Assembly: GCA_002709305.1 (NCBI GenBank)
Contig: PAQM01000025.1
Span: 62,001-126,000 of the forward strand
Source of the DNA: Crocinitomicaceae bacterium
GTDB taxonomy: Bacteria; Bacteroidota; Bacteroidia; Flavobacteriales_D; Crocinitomicaceae
Direction of reading: 5' to 3'
DNA: 64,000 nt
The position numbers and the translations under genes were made by a program. Shown here piece by piece: positions 45,658 to 55,467 of the stretch (the stretch's first letter is position 1; every line of letters starts with the position of its first letter). The notes beneath the pieces were generated by a model, which saw nothing but the letters and a program-made list of their open reading frames with translations, did no database searches and was not told where the DNA came from.

Positions 45658-46561
45658 CAATTCATATCATGAACCAATAATGCTAAGCGAGTGCATTAAT
45701 GGATTAAAAATAAACCCTACTGGCACTTATGTTGATGTAACTTTTGGAGGAGGAGGCCATTCTCGAGCTATTTATGAAAAATTAGATTCTCAGGGCCAAC
45801 TAATCGCATTTGATCATGATAAAGATGCAAAAGAAAATATATGGGAAGCATCCAATTTCAAACTAATTGAATCTAACTTTCAATATATCAAAAATCATTT
45901 GAAATTTCTCGAAATAAACTATGTGGATGGTATTATAGCTGACTTAGGTGTTTCATCTCACCAATTAAATGAAAAAAAAAGAGGGTTCTCAATTAGATAT
46001 GAATCAAAACTAGATATGAGGATGAATCAAAACTCTGAGACATCTGCAGAGAACATTATTAACGACTATAATGATATCGATTTATTAAAAATATTTCAAA
46101 ATTATGGTGAAATTTTTAACGCAAAAAAACTAGTGGACAAAATTCAATCAGCTCGCGAATCAAAACGAATACAAACAACAAAAGAACTCCTTGATATTAT
46201 TAAACATTGCGCACCAAAAAACAAAGAATACAAATACTTTGCAAAAGTTTTTCAAGCGCTAAGGATAGAAACTAACAATGAATTAATAGCACTTGAAAAC
46301 CTACTGTATCAGTGTGAACAAGTCATGAAAAAAGGAGGCAGATTAGTTGTTATATCATACCATTCGTTAGAAGACCGATTAATTAAAAATTACATGAAAA
46401 GGGGTTCTATTTCTGGAGAAATTAAAAAAGATTTTTTTGGAAACATATTAAAACCATTTAAAGAAATCAATAGAAAACCTTTAAAGGCAAGTGAAGAAGA
46501 ACTAAAAAAAAATAATAGATCAAGAAGCGCAAAACTTAGAATAGCAGAAAGAAATGGATAA
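45644..46561 (+). CDS. rsmH: 16S rRNA m4C1402 methyltransferase RsmH
   Basis: 305 residues. It has the SAM site YVDVTFGGGGHSRAI near residue 28, GIIADLGVSSHQLNEKKRGFSIR near 100, and SYHSLEDRLIKNYMK near 240. It methylates C1402 of 16S rRNA. It overlaps mraZ by 14 and ftsL by 8 bases. The gene contains an A9 run (46504-46512) that stays in frame. Confidence 0.96.
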   Translation: MMTNNNSYHEPIMLSECINGLKINPTGTYVDVTFGGGGHSRAIYEKLDSQGQLIAFDHDKDAKENIWEASNFKLIESNFQYIKNHLKFLEINYVDGIIADLGVSSHQLNEKKRGFSIRYESKLDMRMNQNSETSAENIINDYNDIDLLKIFQNYGEIFNAKKLVDKIQSARESKRIQTTKELLDIIKHCAPKNKEYKYFAKVFQALRIETNNELIALENLLYQCEQVMKKGGRLVVISYHSLEDRLIKNYMKRGSISGEIKKDFFGNILKPFKEINRKPLKASEEELKKNNRSRSAKLRIAERNG

Positions 46562-46976
46562 TGATTTTTTAAATAAAGACGAAGTAAGTAAAAAGACCAC
46601 TATAAAAAAAAGAAAACGAACTAGAAAAAACACACGCAATAAAAAAACTAGTTCGTTTATTCAAATTTTAAACGGCGACTTTTTAACTAAAGGATTTATG
46701 CTTAAGAATCTAAGTTTCATTTTTTTTATAATGTTACTGCTCTTAATTGTCGTTGGGAAAGGATACTATGGAAAACAATTATCAAATGATGTCATTAATA
46801 CCCAAAAAGAATTAAATGAATTGACCTCAGATTATTTTGAATCCAAGGCCATACTAGAAGAAAAAACAAAGAGATCTGAATTAATAAAAAAACTAACTAA
46901 AATAGGATTAAAAGAGACTGTTAATCCAACAAAAGTGATAAAGATACACAAAGAAAAAAGAGAAATTGAACAATAA
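46554..46976 (+). CDS. ftsL: FtsL-like cell division protein
   Basis: 140 residues. A very basic cytoplasmic tail (KKRKRTRKNTRNKK), one transmembrane segment at ~55-72 (LSFIFFIMLLLLIVVG) and a coiled-coil periplasmic part (NTQKELNELTSDYFESKAI). It has the position and topology of FtsL, which forms FtsQLB with FtsB. A perfect 11-bp inverted repeat at 46614-46658 lies inside the coding region. The stop overlaps the ftsI TTG start by 11 bases. Confidence 0.85.
   Translation: MDNDFLNKDEVSKKTTIKKRKRTRKNTRNKKTSSFIQILNGDFLTKGFMLKNLSFIFFIMLLLLIVVGKGYYGKQLSNDVINTQKELNELTSDYFESKAILEEKTKRSELIKKLTKIGLKETVNPTKVIKIHKEKREIEQ
46614..46658 (+). repeat. Inverted repeat inside ftsL, 11-bp arms
   Basis: AAACGAACTAG (46614-46624), 23 bases, CTAGTTCGTTT (46648-46658). 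The arms are perfectly complementary, and could form a hairpin in the ftsL mRNA in front of its membrane segment. Confidence 0.6.
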
Positions 46977-49086
46977 TAAAGGACTATACTGGAGGGCTTA
47001 CCTAATTTATTTTAGCTTCATAATATTGATGTTAATAGTAATAATTAAAACGATTAGCATTCAATTTGAAGGAGGCCAACCCATATTTATGTCATCTGCC
47101 AATGGAAATGAGAAGATCCCAACAAGAACAGTGAAAAGCAAACCAAGAAGAGGTCAAATTTTGGATGCTAATTATACACCATTAGTAACTTCTATTTCAT
47201 TCTATGACATACACATGGATCCAACGGTTATTAATGAAAATGTTTTCAATGAACAAATTGAAGAATTATGTTTTGAATTGTCAAAATTATTCCCAAATAA
47301 AAATCCAAAAGAATACGAACTAAATATTCGAAAAGCAAGAGAAAATAAATCTCGATATGTTTTGATAAAAAAGAAAGCTACTAATGAAGAACGAAAAAAA
47401 TTAAAACAATTGCCAATTTTCAAGCTCGGACGTTTAAAAGGTGGACTTATTGACAATCAAGAAATAATTATTCGAAAAAGACCTCATGGTGAATTAATGA
47501 AAAGAACCCTAGGTTATGTTCGAGAAAACTACAAAAACACTCTCATGGTTGGAATTGAAGGTGCATATAATGATTATCTAAAAGGGGAAGAAGGCGAGCA
47601 AATAGAGCAAAAGATATCTACTGGGTGGAAGAAAATAGGACCAATAACAAAAGAGTCAGTTGAAGGAGCAAACGTAGTAACAAGTATAGATAAAGAAATT
47701 CAAGAAGTTGCCCACACAGAATTAATTCAGCAATTAAAAACACAAAAAGCAAAAAATGGATGTGTTATAGTTATGGAGGTTAAAACAGGCTATATCAAAG
47801 CAATTGTAAATCTTAGTCGAGGGAAAGATGGTAATTACTATGAAATATACAATCATGCAATTGGAACAAAAGAAGTGCCTGGATCTACATTCAAATTAGC
47901 TTCTTTAATGGCACTACTAGAAGATGATAAAATAAACCTAGAGACTAAAGTAAATGCAAAAGGGGTTTATAAATTTTACAACGATGAATTAAAAGACTCT
48001 AACTATGGAAGAGGATATGGAATCATAACTATTAAGGAGGCGTTCGAAAAATCTTCAAATGTATTCGCTGAACTTATAAATAATGCTTATAAAAACGAAC
48101 CACATAAATTCATTAATCGTTTAAAACAATTTAAAATTAACGATTCACTAGGTATTGACATTTCGGGAGAGCCAAAACCAACATTATATGAGCCAGGATC
48201 AAAAAATTGGTACGGAACTTCACTTCCATGGATGGCTATTGGATATGAATTACTTCAAACACCTCTACAAACACTAGCATTATACAATACCATTGCAAAT
48301 GATGGAAAATTTGTGAAACCACAATTTGTGAAAGAAATAAAAAGAGGTAATGAAATAATAAAAACATTTCCTCCACAAATTATCAAGAAAAACATTTGTT
48401 CAAAAAATACTTTAGAAAAAGTTAAATCTTGCTTAGAAGGAGTTGTAAAGAGAGGTACTGGTTCTGCTTTAAAATCGGCATTTTTTGATATCGCTGGTAA
48501 AACTGGAACTGCAGTAGTTTTAGATGAAGATTTGAAATATGCAAAAACAGGAGAAAAAAAATATCAAGCTTCATTTGCTGGTTATTTCCCTGCAAAAGAA
48601 CCTATATATTCTTGTATAGTTGTAGTTTCAGCACCAACAAGAAATATTTATGGGGCGACGGTTTCGGGAACTGTGTTTACTGCTATTGCAAATAAAGTAT
48701 ATGCATCAAGCTTAAAATATCATAAACCTATAAACTCAAAATTAGATAAGAAACCTACCATACCTAATTCTAAAGCTGGAAATATAAATGATATAATATC
48801 TGTTTGTAATAAACTAAACATTCCTACAAAAACTGAAAAAGATTTAAACAATACATGGGTTAATACAACTATCAATAGCAACAAAGAAATCTCTTTTTCA
48901 GAGCGACATATAACTAAAGGTAAAGTTCCTAATGTTATAGGCATGACAGCAAAAGATGCTTTGTTCTTACTAGAAAATAATGGATTAATTGTCAAAATGA
49001 AAGGCTATGGGACAGTCATCAAGCAATCTATAAATCCTGGTGCTAAAATTCAAAATGGTGTTTTAATTGAAATTATACTTAGTTAA
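46966..49086 (+). CDS. ftsI: Penicillin-binding protein FtsI (PBP3) with C-terminal PASTA domain
   Basis: 706 residues from a TTG start (the next ATG lies inside the membrane helix). One N-terminal transmembrane segment, dimerization domain, and transpeptidase with Ser307 in GSTFK, S363-S364-N365 and K512-T513-G514. A C-terminal PASTA domain follows (VPNVIGMTAKDALFLLENNG). It cross-links septal peptidoglycan. FtsI of E. coli has no PASTA domain, but Bacteroidota and Gram-positive forms do. It is followed by murE two bases downstream. Confidence 0.95.
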   Translation: MNNNKGLYWRAYLIYFSFIILMLIVIIKTISIQFEGGQPIFMSSANGNEKIPTRTVKSKPRRGQILDANYTPLVTSISFYDIHMDPTVINENVFNEQIEELCFELSKLFPNKNPKEYELNIRKARENKSRYVLIKKKATNEERKKLKQLPIFKLGRLKGGLIDNQEIIIRKRPHGELMKRTLGYVRENYKNTLMVGIEGAYNDYLKGEEGEQIEQKISTGWKKIGPITKESVEGANVVTSIDKEIQEVAHTELIQQLKTQKAKNGCVIVMEVKTGYIKAIVNLSRGKDGNYYEIYNHAIGTKEVPGSTFKLASLMALLEDDKINLETKVNAKGVYKFYNDELKDSNYGRGYGIITIKEAFEKSSNVFAELINNAYKNEPHKFINRLKQFKINDSLGIDISGEPKPTLYEPGSKNWYGTSLPWMAIGYELLQTPLQTLALYNTIANDGKFVKPQFVKEIKRGNEIIKTFPPQIIKKNICSKNTLEKVKSCLEGVVKRGTGSALKSAFFDIAGKTGTAVVLDEDLKYAKTGEKKYQASFAGYFPAKEPIYSCIVVVSAPTRNIYGATVSGTVFTAIANKVYASSLKYHKPINSKLDKKPTIPNSKAGNINDIISVCNKLNIPTKTEKDLNNTWVNTTINSNKEISFSERHITKGKVPNVIGMTAKDALFLLENNGLIVKMKGYGTVIKQSINPGAKIQNGVLIEIILS

Positions 49087-49088
49087 TA

Positions 49089-50546
49089 ATGAAAGTATTA
49101 AAAGACATATTATACAATATTAAAATTATCAGCATCCAAGGAGATGTAAAAGCACGGATTAATCAATTAACTTTTGACTCAAGAAAAGCTAACTCTAAAT
49201 CTCTTTTTTTCGCAATTCAAGGCACCAATATAGATGGTCATGATTATATACAAGATGCCTTAGATTTAGGCTGTACATCAATTGTTGTTGACAAAGAAAT
49301 CTCAATTAAAGGAATTAACTTAATTATAGTAGAAAACACAAAAATAGCACTCGCTTTAGCTGCTAATAATTTCTATGATGAGCCCTCAAAAGAATTAAAG
49401 TTAATTGGTATAACAGGAACTAATGGTAAAACAACCATTGCTACACTTCTTTTTAATCTATACAATTTAATGGGCTTTCAAACCGGTTTAATCTCAACTA
49501 TAGTAAATAAGATTGGTTTAAACGAATTACCGTCGACACACACAACTCCAGACCCCATCTCTTTAAATATACTTCTACGTAAAATGGTTGATGAAGGAGT
49601 TTCACATTGTTTTATGGAAGTAAGCTCTCACGCTATTCACCAAAATAGAATTACAGGAATTTCTTTTTCTGGAGGAGTTTTCACAAACATAACCCATGAT
49701 CACTTAGACTATCATAAAACATTTAAAGAATATATAAATGTTAAAAAATCATTTTTTGACAAATTACCCAAAACAGCATTTGCATTAACAAATATTGATG
49801 ATAAAAATGGTGAAATAATGTTGCAAAATACACAAGCAAAAAAAACAAGTTACAGTTTAAAATCTATATCAAATTACCATGCAAAAATTCTTGAGAATGA
49901 TTTTTCAGGATTACTTATGAGCATAAATAAAGAAGAAATATGGACAAAATTAATCGGTGATTTTAATGCATATAATTTACTTGCTGTATTTGGTGTTAGC
50001 CAAGAACTAGGAGAGGATGAAAGAGATGTTTTAACTACATTAAGTCGATTAGAATCTATCTCAGGAAGATTTCAATTCTTTAAATCAAAAACAGGAATTA
50101 TAAGCATAATAGATTATGCTCATACTCCAGATGCTTTACAAAATGTATTAAAAACAATTGAAAATATTCGCACTAAAAATGAGTCTGTATATACTATTAT
50201 TGGATGTGGGGGTAATAGAGACAAAAAGAAAAGACCTGAAATGGCAAAAATAGCATGCAAACTCTCAGATAAAGTAATCTTTACTTCAGACAATCCTAGG
50301 ACAGAAAACCCTGAAGAAATAATAGAAGATATGATGATTGGTGTTGATGCTGTTCATTTTAAAAAAACACTAAAGATATTAGACAGGACTGAAGCAATAA
50401 AAATAGCTGTCTCTATGGCTAAAAAAAATGATATCATATTAATTGCTGGCAAAGGACATGAAAACTATCAAGAAATCAAAGGAGTTAAGCACCCTTTTGA
50501 TGATATGAAAAAAATACTTGAAACACTTAACAAATTTAATAAATAG
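49089..50546 (+). CDS. murE: UDP-MurNAc-tripeptide synthetase MurE
   Basis: 485 residues. ATP-binding GTNGKTT with Lys114, catalytic HTTPDP, and DNPRTENP (Asp401-Arg404), the signature that selects meso-diaminopimelate over lysine. It adds the third residue of the stem peptide in the cytoplasm. The mDAP motif fits a Gram-negative wall. Neighbour spacing is two bases on either side. Confidence 0.96.
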   Translation: MKVLKDILYNIKIISIQGDVKARINQLTFDSRKANSKSLFFAIQGTNIDGHDYIQDALDLGCTSIVVDKEISIKGINLIIVENTKIALALAANNFYDEPSKELKLIGITGTNGKTTIATLLFNLYNLMGFQTGLISTIVNKIGLNELPSTHTTPDPISLNILLRKMVDEGVSHCFMEVSSHAIHQNRITGISFSGGVFTNITHDHLDYHKTFKEYINVKKSFFDKLPKTAFALTNIDDKNGEIMLQNTQAKKTSYSLKSISNYHAKILENDFSGLLMSINKEEIWTKLIGDFNAYNLLAVFGVSQELGEDERDVLTTLSRLESISGRFQFFKSKTGIISIIDYAHTPDALQNVLKTIENIRTKNESVYTIIGCGGNRDKKKRPEMAKIACKLSDKVIFTSDNPRTENPEEIIEDMMIGVDAVHFKKTLKILDRTEAIKIAVSMAKKNDIILIAGKGHENYQEIKGVKHPFDDMKKILETLNKFNK

Positions 50547-50548
50547 TC

Positions 50549-51796
50549 ATGCTTTCATACTTATTCAATTATTTAGAAACATACAATTTTCCAGGAGCTG
50601 GATTATTTAATTATATCTCATTTAGAGCTGGAATGGCATTAATATTATCATTGATAATATCAATAGCATTTGGTAAACGTCTGATTAAATATCTTCAAAA
50701 ACAGCAAATTGGTGAGTCCATACGTGATTTAGGTCTAGAAGGTCAATTGTCAAAAAAAGGCACTCCTACAATGGGAGGATTAATTATTCTAGGGGCCATT
50801 CTAATCCCAACAGTATTAGTAGCAAAATTAGACAACATCTATATAATAACAATGTTAATCTCTACAATATGGTTAGGTTCCATTGGCTTTATTGATGACT
50901 ACATTAAAGTTTTTAAAAAAAACAAGGCTGGCTTAGCTGGTAAATTTAAAGTTTTCGGTCAAATTGGTGTAGGCATAATTGTTGGGTCAATGCTATACTT
51001 CAGTGATAATGTTAGTGTTCATAAAAAAGTTCCCATAGACTATGAATTAAGCTCTGAAGAGAAATTAGTAACAGAAGAACACACAACTCTTCCAAAAGAA
51101 GAAAATTCAAAATGGATTAAAACTGATGATATGACAACAACTATTCCATTTTTAAAAGGAAATGAATTCAACTACAATTGGTTAATTGGAGATTCAAATA
51201 AAAAATGGGGCTGGTTAATCTTTATACCAATAGTAATATTTATAGTTGTATTCATTTCAAATGGAGCAAATCTCACTGATGGTCTAGATGGACTTGCTAC
51301 TGGTAGCGCAGCAATTATTGGTATCGCATTAGCAGTATTAGCCTACGTAAGTTCTAATATAAAGTTTGCAGATTATCTTAATGTAATGTATATACCACTA
51401 GCAGAAGAACTTGTAGTTTTTATTTCTGCATTTGTTGGAGCATGCATAGGTTTCTTATGGTATAACTCATTTCCAGCCCAGGTATTTATGGGAGATACTG
51501 GCAGCTTAGCTTTAGGAGGAATTATTGCTGTATTTGCAATATCAATTAGAAAAGAACTATTAATCCCGATACTCTGTGGGGTATTCATTATTGAAAACAT
51601 ATCTGTAATTCTACAAGTTTTTTGGTTCAAAATCACAAAAAGAAAAACCGGAACTGGAAGTCGAATTTTCCTTATGGCACCTATTCATCATCACTATCAA
51701 AAAAAAGGAATTCATGAGGCAAAAATTGTCGCACGATTTTGGATTATAGCGATTCTACTTGCTGTAATAACTATAGTAACACTTAAAGTTAGATAA
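50549..51796 (+). CDS. mraY: Phospho-MurNAc-pentapeptide transferase MraY
   Basis: 415 residues, versus about 360 in E. coli. The catalytic motifs are [12 protein letters not shown] near 113, [12 protein letters not shown] near 246, [12 protein letters not shown] near 312 and HHHYQKKG near 373. An insertion at ~160-225, with acidic/Lys-rich residues between transmembrane segments, is typical for Bacteroidota. It makes lipid I in the inner membrane. Confidence 0.96.
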   Translation: MLSYLFNYLETYNFPGAGLFNYISFRAGMALILSLIISIAFGKRLIKYLQKQQIGESIRDLGLEGQLSKKGTPTMGGLIILGAILIPTVLVAKLDNIYIITMLISTIWLGSIGFIDDYIKVFKKNKAGLAGKFKVFGQIGVGIIVGSMLYFSDNVSVHKKVPIDYELSSEEKLVTEEHTTLPKEENSKWIKTDDMTTTIPFLKGNEFNYNWLIGDSNKKWGWLIFIPIVIFIVVFISNGANLTDGLDGLATGSAAIIGIALAVLAYVSSNIKFADYLNVMYIPLAEELVVFISAFVGACIGFLWYNSFPAQVFMGDTGSLALGGIIAVFAISIRKELLIPILCGVFIIENISVILQVFWFKITKRKTGTGSRIFLMAPIHHHYQKKGIHEAKIVARFWIIAILLAVITIVTLKVR

Positions 51797-51798
51797 AA

Positions 51799-53148
51799 TT
51801 GATAGGAACAAATAAAAATATCTCAATATTAGGTGCTAAGGAAAGTGGTATTGGTACAGCAATACTTGCTAAAAAAGAAAATTGGACTGTCTTTGTTTCA
51901 GACTTGGGAAAAATTAAAACAAAATTCAAAAACACCCTAAAAAAAATAAACGTTGAATGGGAAGAAGGTCAACATAATATAGAACGAATTTTAAAATCTG
52001 ATATTATAGTTAAGTCGCCTGGCATACCAGACAATTCAAAAACCATCATTCAAATAAAAGCAGCAAAGATTAAAATAATATCAGAGATTGAATTTGCTGG
52101 CTACTATAACAATGCCAAAACAATTTGTATAACAGGGAGCAATGGCAAAACAACAACAGCAATGCTTATATACCATATACTAAAAAAAGCCAATATGAAC
52201 GTTGGTTTAGCTGGAAATATCGGTAAAAGTTTTGCAAAACAAGTAGCAGAAGAGAATTTCGATTGGTATGTCCTTGAGTTAAGTAGCTTCCAATTAGATT
52301 ATATGACCAAATTCAAAGCAGATATAGCTATAATAATGAATATTACACCTGACCATCTAGATAGATACGAATATAATATGCAAAATTATATAGATTCTAA
52401 ATTTCGCATTATTCAAAATCAAACTAAAGATGATTGGTTAATATTCAATTATGATGATCCTATAATTGAAAAAGAAATAGGACAGAGAAAAATCAAATCG
52501 AAAGTTGCACCATTCTCTCTTAGAAAAAAAATTAAAGTAGGAGGGTATCTAAATAATAAAGAAAAACAAATAATAATAAATATAAACGAAAACTTAAATA
52601 TGTCAATTCACAATTTAGCACTAAAAGGAAGGCACAATGCCCAAAATTCATTAGCATCAGGAATAGCTTCTAGAATTTTAGAAATCAGAAAAAGCACTGT
52701 AAGGGAAAGCTTAGGTGATTTTGTAAATGTAGAACATAGATTAGAATTTGTAGCCAAAGTTCATGGCATTGAATTTATCAATGATTCAAAAGCAACAAAT
52801 ATTAATTCAACATGGTTTGCGCTAGAAAGCATGGAGAATAAAACTGTTTGGATCGTTGGTGGTGTAGATAAAGGAAATGACTACGAAGAACTAACAAAAT
52901 TAGTAGAAGATAAAGTCAAGACAATAATTTGTTTAGGGAAAGAAAATAAAAAAATAATGGACGCATTTCAGGATAAAACTGAAAAAATGATTCAAACTAC
53001 ATCAATGATAGAAGCGGTAGCATATGGATATAGATTTGCAAAAAAAGGTGAAACTGTTTTATTATCTCCAGCTTGTGCTAGTTTTGATTTGTTCGAAAAC
53101 TATGAAGAGAGAGGAAATGAATTTAAAAAAGCTGTTAGATCTCTTTAA
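51799..53148 (+). CDS. murD: UDP-MurNAc-L-alanine--D-glutamate ligase MurD
   Basis: 449 residues from a TTG start two bases after mraY. ATP site GSNGKTT with Lys117, VLELSSFQLDY, NITPDHLDRY, HNAQNSLAS and EFINDSKATNINSTWFAL. It adds D-glutamate to UDP-MurNAc-Ala. The order in the cluster (after MraY) is normal. Confidence 0.96.
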   Translation: MIGTNKNISILGAKESGIGTAILAKKENWTVFVSDLGKIKTKFKNTLKKINVEWEEGQHNIERILKSDIIVKSPGIPDNSKTIIQIKAAKIKIISEIEFAGYYNNAKTICITGSNGKTTTAMLIYHILKKANMNVGLAGNIGKSFAKQVAEENFDWYVLELSSFQLDYMTKFKADIAIIMNITPDHLDRYEYNMQNYIDSKFRIIQNQTKDDWLIFNYDDPIIEKEIGQRKIKSKVAPFSLRKKIKVGGYLNNKEKQIIININENLNMSIHNLALKGRHNAQNSLASGIASRILEIRKSTVRESLGDFVNVEHRLEFVAKVHGIEFINDSKATNINSTWFALESMENKTVWIVGGVDKGNDYEELTKLVEDKVKTIICLGKENKKIMDAFQDKTEKMIQTTSMIEAVAYGYRFAKKGETVLLSPACASFDLFENYEERGNEFKKAVRSL

Positions 53149-53182
53149 AAAAGAAATAATTAGCAATTAACTATTATTATAA

Positions 53183-54337
53183 ATGCAAAATATTTTAACA
53201 TATTTACATGGAGATCGAGTTATTTGGATAATAACTCTTCTTATGTTAGCATTTTCTCTCATTAGCGTTTATAGCTTTGTCCCCATATTGATAAAAATAG
53301 AAGGTGGTACTGCTTCTAAGTATTTGTTTAAACATCTAATTTACGTTGGAATGAGTCTCGGTGCCATGTATTGGGTGCATAAAAAAAATGTAAAATATAT
53401 TTCGCAACTTTCTAAGTTTTTGTTTTATCTATCTGTAGCGTTACTAATATTCACATTTTTCTTTGGAGCTAAAATAAATAATGCTGGAAGATGGGTGCGT
53501 ATTCCATTCGTTGGTCTTACTTTTCAATCTTCAGATTTTGCAAGGCTAGCTCTTATTATTTATTTATCAAGGTTATTAGTGAAAAAAAAAGACTTATTAA
53601 ACAAGTGGAAAGAGGGTATTCTACCAATTGTTCTACCAATAATTATAATTTGTGGATTAATTGTCAAGGATAACTTCTCAACTGCTGCAATTCTTTTCTT
53701 TATAAGCTTAATTCTTCTCTTTTTAGGTCGTATACCATGGAAGAAATGGATAACCATCATTGGGGGTGGAATAAGCTTACTATTTTTTATTATATTAATA
53801 CATAAAACTCTACCTAATTTAAACCTTCTCCCCCGCTATGAAACTTGGGAGAATCGATTCATAAATCACATTAATGATGATAATAACGTAATCGCAAATG
53901 CTCAATCTTTAAATGCACAATTAGCAATCTATTCAGGTTCATTAATTGGCAAGGGTGTTGGTGATGGAGAATTAAAAGAATATTTACCTGAAGCATATGC
54001 TGATTTCTATTACGCTTCTTTTGTAGAAGAATTTGGTCTTATATCGGCTATAATATTAATAATGCTATACCTTATTTTACTATACCGTATAATGCGTATT
54101 GGATTGAAATCAAATGACCTATTCGACACATACTTATGTATTGGAATTGGCATACTAATATTAAGTCAATGTTCAGTAAATATGCTTGTTTGCACAGGCA
54201 TATTTCCAGTTACAGGTCAAAACATGCCTTTGCTAGCAATGGGCGGTTCTGCTTTAATGATTACATGTATTAGTTTAGGAATTGTTCAAAGTATTGCAAA
54301 TAAACAAGATGAAAAAACAGGCACGATTAGTAAATAA
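53183..54337 (+). CDS. ftsW: Lipid II glycosyltransferase/division protein FtsW
   Basis: 384 residues with about ten transmembrane segments. Motifs of the SEDS family: NNAGRWVRIPFVGLTFQSSDFARLA near 90, IGKGVGDGELKEYLPEAYADFYYASFVEEFG region near 255-285 (in parts), and TGIFPVTGQNMPLLAMGGS near 335. The place between murD and murG makes it FtsW and not RodA. It polymerises septal peptidoglycan with FtsI. Confidence 0.93.
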   Translation: MQNILTYLHGDRVIWIITLLMLAFSLISVYSFVPILIKIEGGTASKYLFKHLIYVGMSLGAMYWVHKKNVKYISQLSKFLFYLSVALLIFTFFFGAKINNAGRWVRIPFVGLTFQSSDFARLALIIYLSRLLVKKKDLLNKWKEGILPIVLPIIIICGLIVKDNFSTAAILFFISLILLFLGRIPWKKWITIIGGGISLLFFIILIHKTLPNLNLLPRYETWENRFINHINDDNNVIANAQSLNAQLAIYSGSLIGKGVGDGELKEYLPEAYADFYYASFVEEFGLISAIILIMLYLILLYRIMRIGLKSNDLFDTYLCIGIGILILSQCSVNMLVCTGIFPVTGQNMPLLAMGGSALMITCISLGIVQSIANKQDEKTGTISK

Positions 54338-54368
54338 CAAATATAACATTCAAAATGTTTGATGAATT

Positions 54369-55466
54369 ATGAAAATAGAACGCGCTATAATAACAGGAGG
54401 AGGTAGTGGTGGTCATGTTTTTCCAGCTATTGCTATTGCTGATGAAATAAAAAAAAGAAATAACAATGTGAAGATTTTATTTATTGGTGCTGAAGGTAAA
54501 CTAGAGATGGAAAAGGTGCCGGCAGCAGGTTATAATATAGAGGGTCTAAAAATCATTGGATTCAAAAGGAAAATTTCTTTTTCTCATATCTTATTACCAT
54601 TCAAAATTTTTCAAAGCTTAATCAAAGCAAGAAAAATCATAAAAAAATTCAAGCCTCAAATTGTTATCGGTGTTGGTGGTTATGCTAGTGGCCCAACAAT
54701 TTTGGCTGCAACAATATCAAAAATACCATCTATAATACAAGAACAAAATTCTTTTCCGGGAAAAACAAATAAAATACTTTCAAAAAAAACAAATAAAATT
54801 TGTGTTGCTTATGAAGGCCTTGAAAGTTTTTTTCCAAAACAAAAAATTATCATCACAGGTAATCCAACAAGAAAAAATATGGTTGACATAATAGGGAAAA
54901 AAACTGATGGATATAAATTTTATGACTTTGACTCGACAAAAAAAACAATTCTAATTATTGGAGGTAGTTTAGGTGCAAAAACATTAAATGAAAGTGTTAT
55001 AAATAAGTTAGAAGAACTAAAAGATTCAGGAGTTCAAGTGTTATGGCAATGTGGGAAGTTATACTATAAAGAACTAAATAAAAAATTAAAAATAGAGACA
55101 TTAAAGAACATTAAAATGGTTCAATTTATAAATCGAATGGATCTTGCCTATTCTATTGCAGATGTTGTTATTTCAAGAGCAGGAGCTATAGCTGTATCCG
55201 AATTATGCCTTGTAAAAAAAGCAACTATCTTGGTTCCCTCTCCAAATGTATCAGAAGACCATCAAACAAAAAATGCAATGGCATTAGTGAAAAATAAAGC
55301 TGCAATTTTAATTAAAGACACTATTGCAAGAAAAATATTGATTAATAGAGCTTTAGAACTTTTAGATAATAAGAAAGAATCGGAGGAACTTCAAAATAAC
55401 ATTAGCAAAATGGGTAGGCCAAACGCTACATCAGACATTGTAGATATAATAGAAAGAGAAATTTAA
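54369..55466 (+). CDS. murG: UDP-GlcNAc:lipid I N-acetylglucosaminyltransferase MurG
   Basis: 365 residues. Glycine-rich GGGSGGHVFPAIAIA at 9-23, VIGVGGYASGP near 100, and RAGAIAVSELCLVKKATILVP near 272 (donor site). It makes lipid II at the inner face of the membrane. murC starts one base after its stop. Confidence 0.96.
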   Translation: MKIERAIITGGGSGGHVFPAIAIADEIKKRNNNVKILFIGAEGKLEMEKVPAAGYNIEGLKIIGFKRKISFSHILLPFKIFQSLIKARKIIKKFKPQIVIGVGGYASGPTILAATISKIPSIIQEQNSFPGKTNKILSKKTNKICVAYEGLESFFPKQKIIITGNPTRKNMVDIIGKKTDGYKFYDFDSTKKTILIIGGSLGAKTLNESVINKLEELKDSGVQVLWQCGKLYYKELNKKLKIETLKNIKMVQFINRMDLAYSIADVVISRAGAIAVSELCLVKKATILVPSPNVSEDHQTKNAMALVKNKAAILIKDTIARKILINRALELLDNKKESEELQNNISKMGRPNATSDIVDIIEREI

Positions 55467-55467
55467 A

